A DNA stretch of 64,000 nt from Dicaeum eximium. Lineage: Eukaryota > Chordata > Aves > Passeriformes > Dicaeidae. Shown here piece after piece: positions 58,651 through 64,000 of this stretch. Each line of letters starts with the position of its first letter. Position 1 is the stretch's first letter. The stretch covers positions 1,992,174 through 2,056,173 of the forward strand of contig VWZP01006690.1 in assembly GCA_013396995.1 (NCBI GenBank), in the 5' to 3' direction. The translations under genes and the position numbers were made by a program. The notes beneath the pieces are model-generated. The model was not told where the DNA came from, made no database searches, and worked only from the letters and a program-made list of their open reading frames with translations.

Positions 58651-60862
58651 AAGATTTTTCAAAATATGGCCGAAAACAAGCAAATAAAAAAAGAGATAAG
58701 AATATAGCAAGCCATGGAGTAATTTTAATACATAAAGAAAAATGCTACAACATAACTTATAGAACCTCTGAATAAAATATGTGAATAGTGAAACATATAG
58801 AGAGAAAACCAGACTAGTTTATTTATTTTAAAATAAATTTACAGCAACTATTTATAAAAATTGGTTCTTGGGGAAAGAATGACTCCAATGGAAAATATTG
58901 ACATTAACTAACTTCAAAATATCTGAAATTATCAAATAAAACAAGTATTGCAACCACTTTAATGGGCAAAGTCTCCTGTTTCCTCCAGCCATCACATGAT
59001 AAATCTCAGCCCACACATCAATTTGTTAGAAGGCAAGTCAGAACAATAACAAAGACAAACAGCCATTAGTGGACAAGACAGTTTCATCAAGCAAGATCTT
59101 ACAAATAATATATTGTTGTTTGTCATCAAGACACTTTTAATACACCAGAGTCCTTTCCAAAAGCACCTATAATCAATTCCTTCTAATTTACAAACTCAGA
59201 AAGACTACGAGAGTGATGGTAATTTCATATTTTACACACCCACAGAGGTTATGACAATTGATTCAGTTCAGCAAAGAACCGTAATGACTTTGAATGCACT
59301 TGAAAGATTTTTGCATTTGTTTTCTAGAGCTGTAAAAAAAGTAATTGAAACTCTGCCACATGGGCACGATTTGTAAAGGTTGTACATGAAAAGTATGGAT
59401 TCAGCTCTGACAAAGACAGCTCTTGTCTTATTATAACCCATCTGCAAGGCATGCTGGGCTCTGCACTAAAACACTTGGCTCTCCTTTGTGTGGACTTTAT
59501 GCGATCTGAATAGATTTCAGAATTCCTACAGAAAAAAAAAAGGGGGCACTGAAAAATGGGTGACACTTTAAAACACTTCAGAACAACTGGGTTTTAGTCA
59601 ATTCTTTTCATCAATGCTTAAAGTAAGGATATGCAACCTCTGCCCTTAGATTAACAACCTCCATAAAGATGAAAGAAACTAGAGCCCTCCGTAGCTCAAT
59701 GCAAGGTTTCCAGCCATAAAACAAGACAAATGGCCACGTGGCCTGCCTTTCACTAGCCAAAAGTAACCAGCAATGAAACAGCAGCCTTGCTATTTCTGCC
59801 CTCAGAATAATATGAAACAGCTCAATTTACAAGAGTAACTGAGTTGTGTTTCTTTCCTGTTGGCACTTTTTAGAAAAGGTTTAGTGACTAAAGTCACTGT
59901 CTGTGAGGGGCTATAGCCTCAGAGCAAAAAGACATCAGTGGCTCCAGTCTGCAAGAGGAATCAAGAGTTGACTAGAAACACATTTTTATTTTTTCAGCAG
60001 TTGAGATGAGCCTTGCCAGATCCCAGCTAAGCAGACAAGGCAAGAGCAAAGAAACCCCATCTGGTCCCAGTGCCAAAGAAAGAACTTGGTCTATCAGTGC
60101 TTGTTAGAGAAGAAAGGAAAGAAAAAGATACTCAGACATCAGAACACATCATAACACTGTAATGTGAGACTTTAAATAGCACTTCTAACAAATTGGGGAA
60201 TCTCCTGGGTGCTGAGTCCTACTTTAGGAACCATCTCTGAGTGTTTCTTCTCTCCATCACAGAGAAAGATCAGTAGATCTGCAAACATGGACTACTCCCA
60301 CTTGATGCTTCCAGCAGCAGAAACCTTCACAGGATCCTCTGGCCATCAAACAGATTTTTATGTGTGCAATCATCCTCCTTTGGTGCTTTATGAGATGTTG
60401 TAAGCTTTTACTGTGGGGACAGGAGTTATTATTATAATTTCCAGTGCCTGCTATGAGAACACTGGGTGTGCACTGGAGTGAGTTCTACTTCGTGGGCAGC
60501 CTTCCTTTGGATGTGCTCCATCCCCCCCAAAGGCCAGGAGGGAGGACATCCCCTGCAGTGCCCCACACACCTGGAAGGAAGGGAGCCCTGGCAGTACCTG
60601 AGCAGTTCCATTGTGAAATGAAAGTATGTAAAGGGCAGGCATATTCAGCTGAAGTAACTCTTTGTTAGTTCACTGATATCAAAGGAACTGTGCCTGGTAT
60701 GCTGAAGAACTGATTTGTAATTTCAAATGGAACTTTTCATTCATACTTAAGAAAGACAGTTTTGACTTAAAGATCTCACTCAAGAGCTCTGTGCTTTAGG
60801 AAGACACACAGCAGGAGCTGGAAAGCAGTAACACAGCAATACTTTTTTAATACTCCTTGGCA
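58651..60862. other. unique non-coding sequence, no gene seen
   Basis: Strongly AT-rich to about 59100. An A10 run followed by G5 lies at 59532-59546. No gene or transposon was recognised. Confidence 0.5.
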
Positions 60863-60906
60863 GTCTTGCTCATCTGAAAGATCTGTCTTGCTCATCTGAA
60901 AGATCT
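60863..60906. repeat. 22-bp perfect tandem duplication
   Basis: The unit GTCTTGCTCATCTGAAAGATCT begins at 60863 and again at 60885, the two copies being identical. It indicates a recent local duplication. Confidence 0.95.
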
Positions 60907-63900
60907 CTTGGGTGGGTCCCCAAAATTGATACTGAGACGGTGCAGCTTCTGCCAGTCTGGAATGGGATCTCATTGGAGGACTTTATGCTAAAAATGGATG
61001 TTACAAGAAAGCTGTAAGAAAAAAACAAACACCCCACCCTATTTAGATTAATGCTTTAAAATATGAAATCTTGCGTTCAGAGAAGACTGTGGCAGTTCTG
61101 CACTGTATTCCGCAGATCTAGAATTTCAAGTACAGTGTTTGGGGGTTTAAAAGCTTGCCTGGTTAGACAGCTGATGAAGTGAGAAGTAGAAATTGCTGCT
61201 TTCCTCCAGACCAAGGGAATCAGTGTCATGGAAGACAGTGTAGTAGCAAAGAGATGGTACTGGTGAGGTAACACACTTGAATGATTTTATGATTTATATT
61301 CTCCTCCTTATCTGTGACAATATCCATTCTCTGAAGATGAAACAGGAAACATACAGCTGCTGCATATATATTTATCCTCATGTGTTCTAGCTTTCAGAAC
61401 AGTGCCAAGGTCCATGAAAATAATAACCTAAGGCAGCAAGAAGAGCAAGACAGGGCTGCCCTGAACCTGCCCCGTGTTCCCCTCTCCGCTCTGTCAGTGC
61501 TGAGCAGGGGGTGCCTTGGTGCTGCCAGCCACCTGTGCAGCTCCAGTGCAAGGACAGCTTCCCTTGTGCAATACAATGTGCCATTCTTTCATTGCTTGCT
61601 CTTTGACCTTGTTGATATGACTTGCATCTTTACCTTGTACAGTTTGCTAAGAACTGGTGCTGAAAAAGCAAAATTGCCTGCCTGGAGTCTCTGATGAAAA
61701 AGAGGATAAAGCCTCATGGTAAACCTAACAAAAGTCAGGAAACAAATGTAGGAGCCTAACTAACTTCTTCCTAGTGGAGAAGAGCTACTTCATCCTTTCT
61801 AAGGGTGAGGCTTGGGCTCCTGTGCATTTTGGGTACTTTAATAGAGGTGCAGCCAGGCCCGAGGAACAAAGTCACCACAATGGTTAATCCAAAACATTGG
61901 CCCCTATGTTTAACACATAGAGTTCAATCAATCTAAGGCTGTTGATGCTAAATTTGACAATACAATTCCCAAGTCATTATTATTCTTTTTCTGTATGGTT
62001 AGGTTGAATGTTAAAATAATTACAATCTATGATTAGACAGACAAAATATGACCTTGCTTTGAAACCAGGGTAAATCACTCATTTTTCTCCAAAACTCCTA
62101 CAAACAAGTAAATTAGTGCAATGTTGGCCTATATGGATCTCAATACAGAATCTCAAGACTGAAAAAAGACATACTGAGAATATTGGAACTTTTTTCCTTC
62201 TTTCCTCAAGACATGTGGTACTCACAAGGTTGTGTTAAACTTTTCTATCTTGGAACCTATCAGAAATACTTTGATAAATGAAGAACTTTAGATATTTCTT
62301 GAAGATCATGATAAACTCACAGAATGAGTTCCAAGTCTGGTTTTAGTTCCAAAGATATTGCACTAGCTGGAAAGTGGTAAATGACTTTTATTAGCCATAG
62401 ACAAAAATCAAATTTGTGCCTCAATCTCCATCAATCTTAGTAAGACTCTGATGCAGTGATACTGTTTTACTGGCTAGACTAATGAACACTGGAGTCAGTT
62501 CCTTTGTCCTCAGTTGGTTAAAAAAGTTATTCAGGTCCTATTCTCAGTATTTCAAAGCTAATGGTCTGATTTCTGCCACCACATTGATTCCTGAGAGGGC
62601 TCCACTAATGTTTTCTTCCTTATTCTTTGGTTACAGGTTTTTCTTTTCACACAACACAAGTGAATGAATTGCTAAATTTTCCCTATTGCAGCACCATTCA
62701 GCCTGTTTTTGTTAAAGCTGAGTGTGCATAATTTTGCTGTTTTGTGATTCTGTCTTGTGGATCTCAGCTTGGGGCTGGGACTTACAAGAAGCAATAACAG
62801 CCAAGAGAGGAAAATTGCTGTAGTCAGCCTCCTCAAGCACATCACCAGCACTGAAGGGGATCTATGTGAACCTGCTTTACCCCATAAAGGAGCAGCTGCT
62901 GCTACATCACCATCACTGAAATTCATGGGAAGAGTAGGAGCTTCAAGCAAATGGCAACTCAGTTGGTGTGACTCATGCCCTTTATTTAAAGGTCATATGT
63001 TCTTTATGAAATGAAGCTCTTGCCACAAAGGGGGTCCCATATCTCAGACTGGGTGGATATCCTCTCACTTGCAGCCTATTTCAGAACAGGAACATAAATG
63101 ATGAGATGTTAATTCTCCCCATGGGCCCTGCTCCACCCAGGAGCCCTGCTGCTGCCTCCTGAGGATGTGCACTGGGCTCTAAGGGTTCCTACAGCTTTGG
63201 GTTTTATAGCCTGCTGTGTTTCCAGCACCAGGCTCTTGTTTTGCTCTGTTCAGAGTGGTGCCCAACAAAATCCCTAGTCCTGCATTGTTATTTCTGATCA
63301 CTTTAGAGATAGATCCTACATAATTCTTTGCAGTAATTTATGTGCCAATTCTTTACCAGCACTTAAATCACTACTAACTACTTCTAACCAACCATTTTTT
63401 TGCCTTCAGATGTTTAATTATTACAGGATAAATGGTACTAGTGAGGGATTCATGGGGAAACAGTAATTAGCAGTTCCATCTATCTCAATAAAAGAAAATA
63501 TTATTATTAATTAATATCCATACAAGGAAGCAGAAGGAGTTTTTAAAATCTACAATAGAGATATCTACAGGGGCCACATTTGCTCAGAGTGTCTCTTTGA
63601 CAGGTGCCCATTTATTATTTTAACAAGCTGAGATTGTCTGCATCTTCAATCACAGGAGGTCAATCCTTCATTCCTGTCAAATCTTTGATAACTAAAGTGT
63701 CTGTATTAATAACTAAAAACTGGAGAGAACAAGCTCAGATAGCTCCAGTAGGGAGTCACATTGCTTGAAATTGCCAAATGCCAGTGGCTTAGAAAAAGGA
63801 AAGAGTTTATCAAAGTATGCTGTTGTGGTGATTAGTCTAGATTTGCTTTGGCACAACTTGGCTGCCAAGCAGCCTTTTATGCCCAAGCAACCTCTTTTCT

Positions 63901-64000
63901 ACCACAATACTTTACTTCTGCAGAGGAAGCTGTCACTGAATCTATGAAGGGAAGGTAAAGGGGTTTTTAAAATACCCAGATAACACTTGAGCTATTGCAA
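60907..64000. other. unique non-coding sequence, no gene seen
   Basis: Unique, mainly AT-rich DNA. The GC-richer 61440-61570 stretch has overlapping frames on both strands (up to 104 codons). Homeodomain-type words (TTAATTAATATCC near 63510) appear in an AT-rich tract at 63483-63525. No gene, RNA or transposon was recognised. Confidence 0.5.

Noticed and set aside
1..64000. CRISPR array, phage, plasmid or operon
   Set aside because: No spaced direct repeats of CRISPR type, no long densely packed frames, no ribosome-binding-site/start pattern; composition and CR1 content are vertebrate.

Overview
The window reads as non-coding DNA from a bird nuclear genome. The clearest evidence is a 3'-terminal CR1 LINE fragment of the avian type at 56936-57420, a second CR1 3' end in reverse orientation at 14982-15130, and a faint ancient L3/CR1-like relic at 3238-3312. 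Interspersed repeats are otherwise sparse and there is no SINE family, which fits birds and not mammals. A passerine is plausible, because the unknown LTR-like block at 48640-49115 has a songbird-repeat flavour, but this rests on general impression and is not proven. I saw no prokaryotic gene organisation, no rRNA or tRNA gene, and no exon of a protein I can name.

Layout: 1-14 kb is AT-rich unique sequence broken by GC-rich patches (about 1.43-1.83 kb and 13.6-14.2 kb, the latter with a perfect 64-bp minisatellite). 14-30 kb is mostly featureless, with a CR1 remnant, several AT-rich CpG-retaining blocks that look like conserved non-coding elements, and one stretch (27.08-27.27 kb) with exon-like properties on both strands. 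30-46 kb holds a possible short exon, a near-perfect 18-bp-stem hairpin, and the densest run of candidate regulatory elements (31.1-31.6, 39.4-39.7, 41.8-42.8, 43.55-43.95 and 45.56-45.83 kb). 46-64 kb holds the longest open frame (229 codons, probably not a gene), the LTR-like block, a strong candidate regulatory block with POU octamer sites (49.44-49.96 kb), a G-quadruplex motif and the best CR1 copy.

The simplest reading is a gene desert or very long intron, with scattered candidate enhancers and no operon- or pathway-level gene set. No convincing new biological system is visible. The items most worth checking are the candidate conserved blocks, the hairpin, the LTR-like block, the two exon candidates and the 64-bp repeat. 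All conserved-element calls are inferred from composition and motifs alone, because no alignment could be run.
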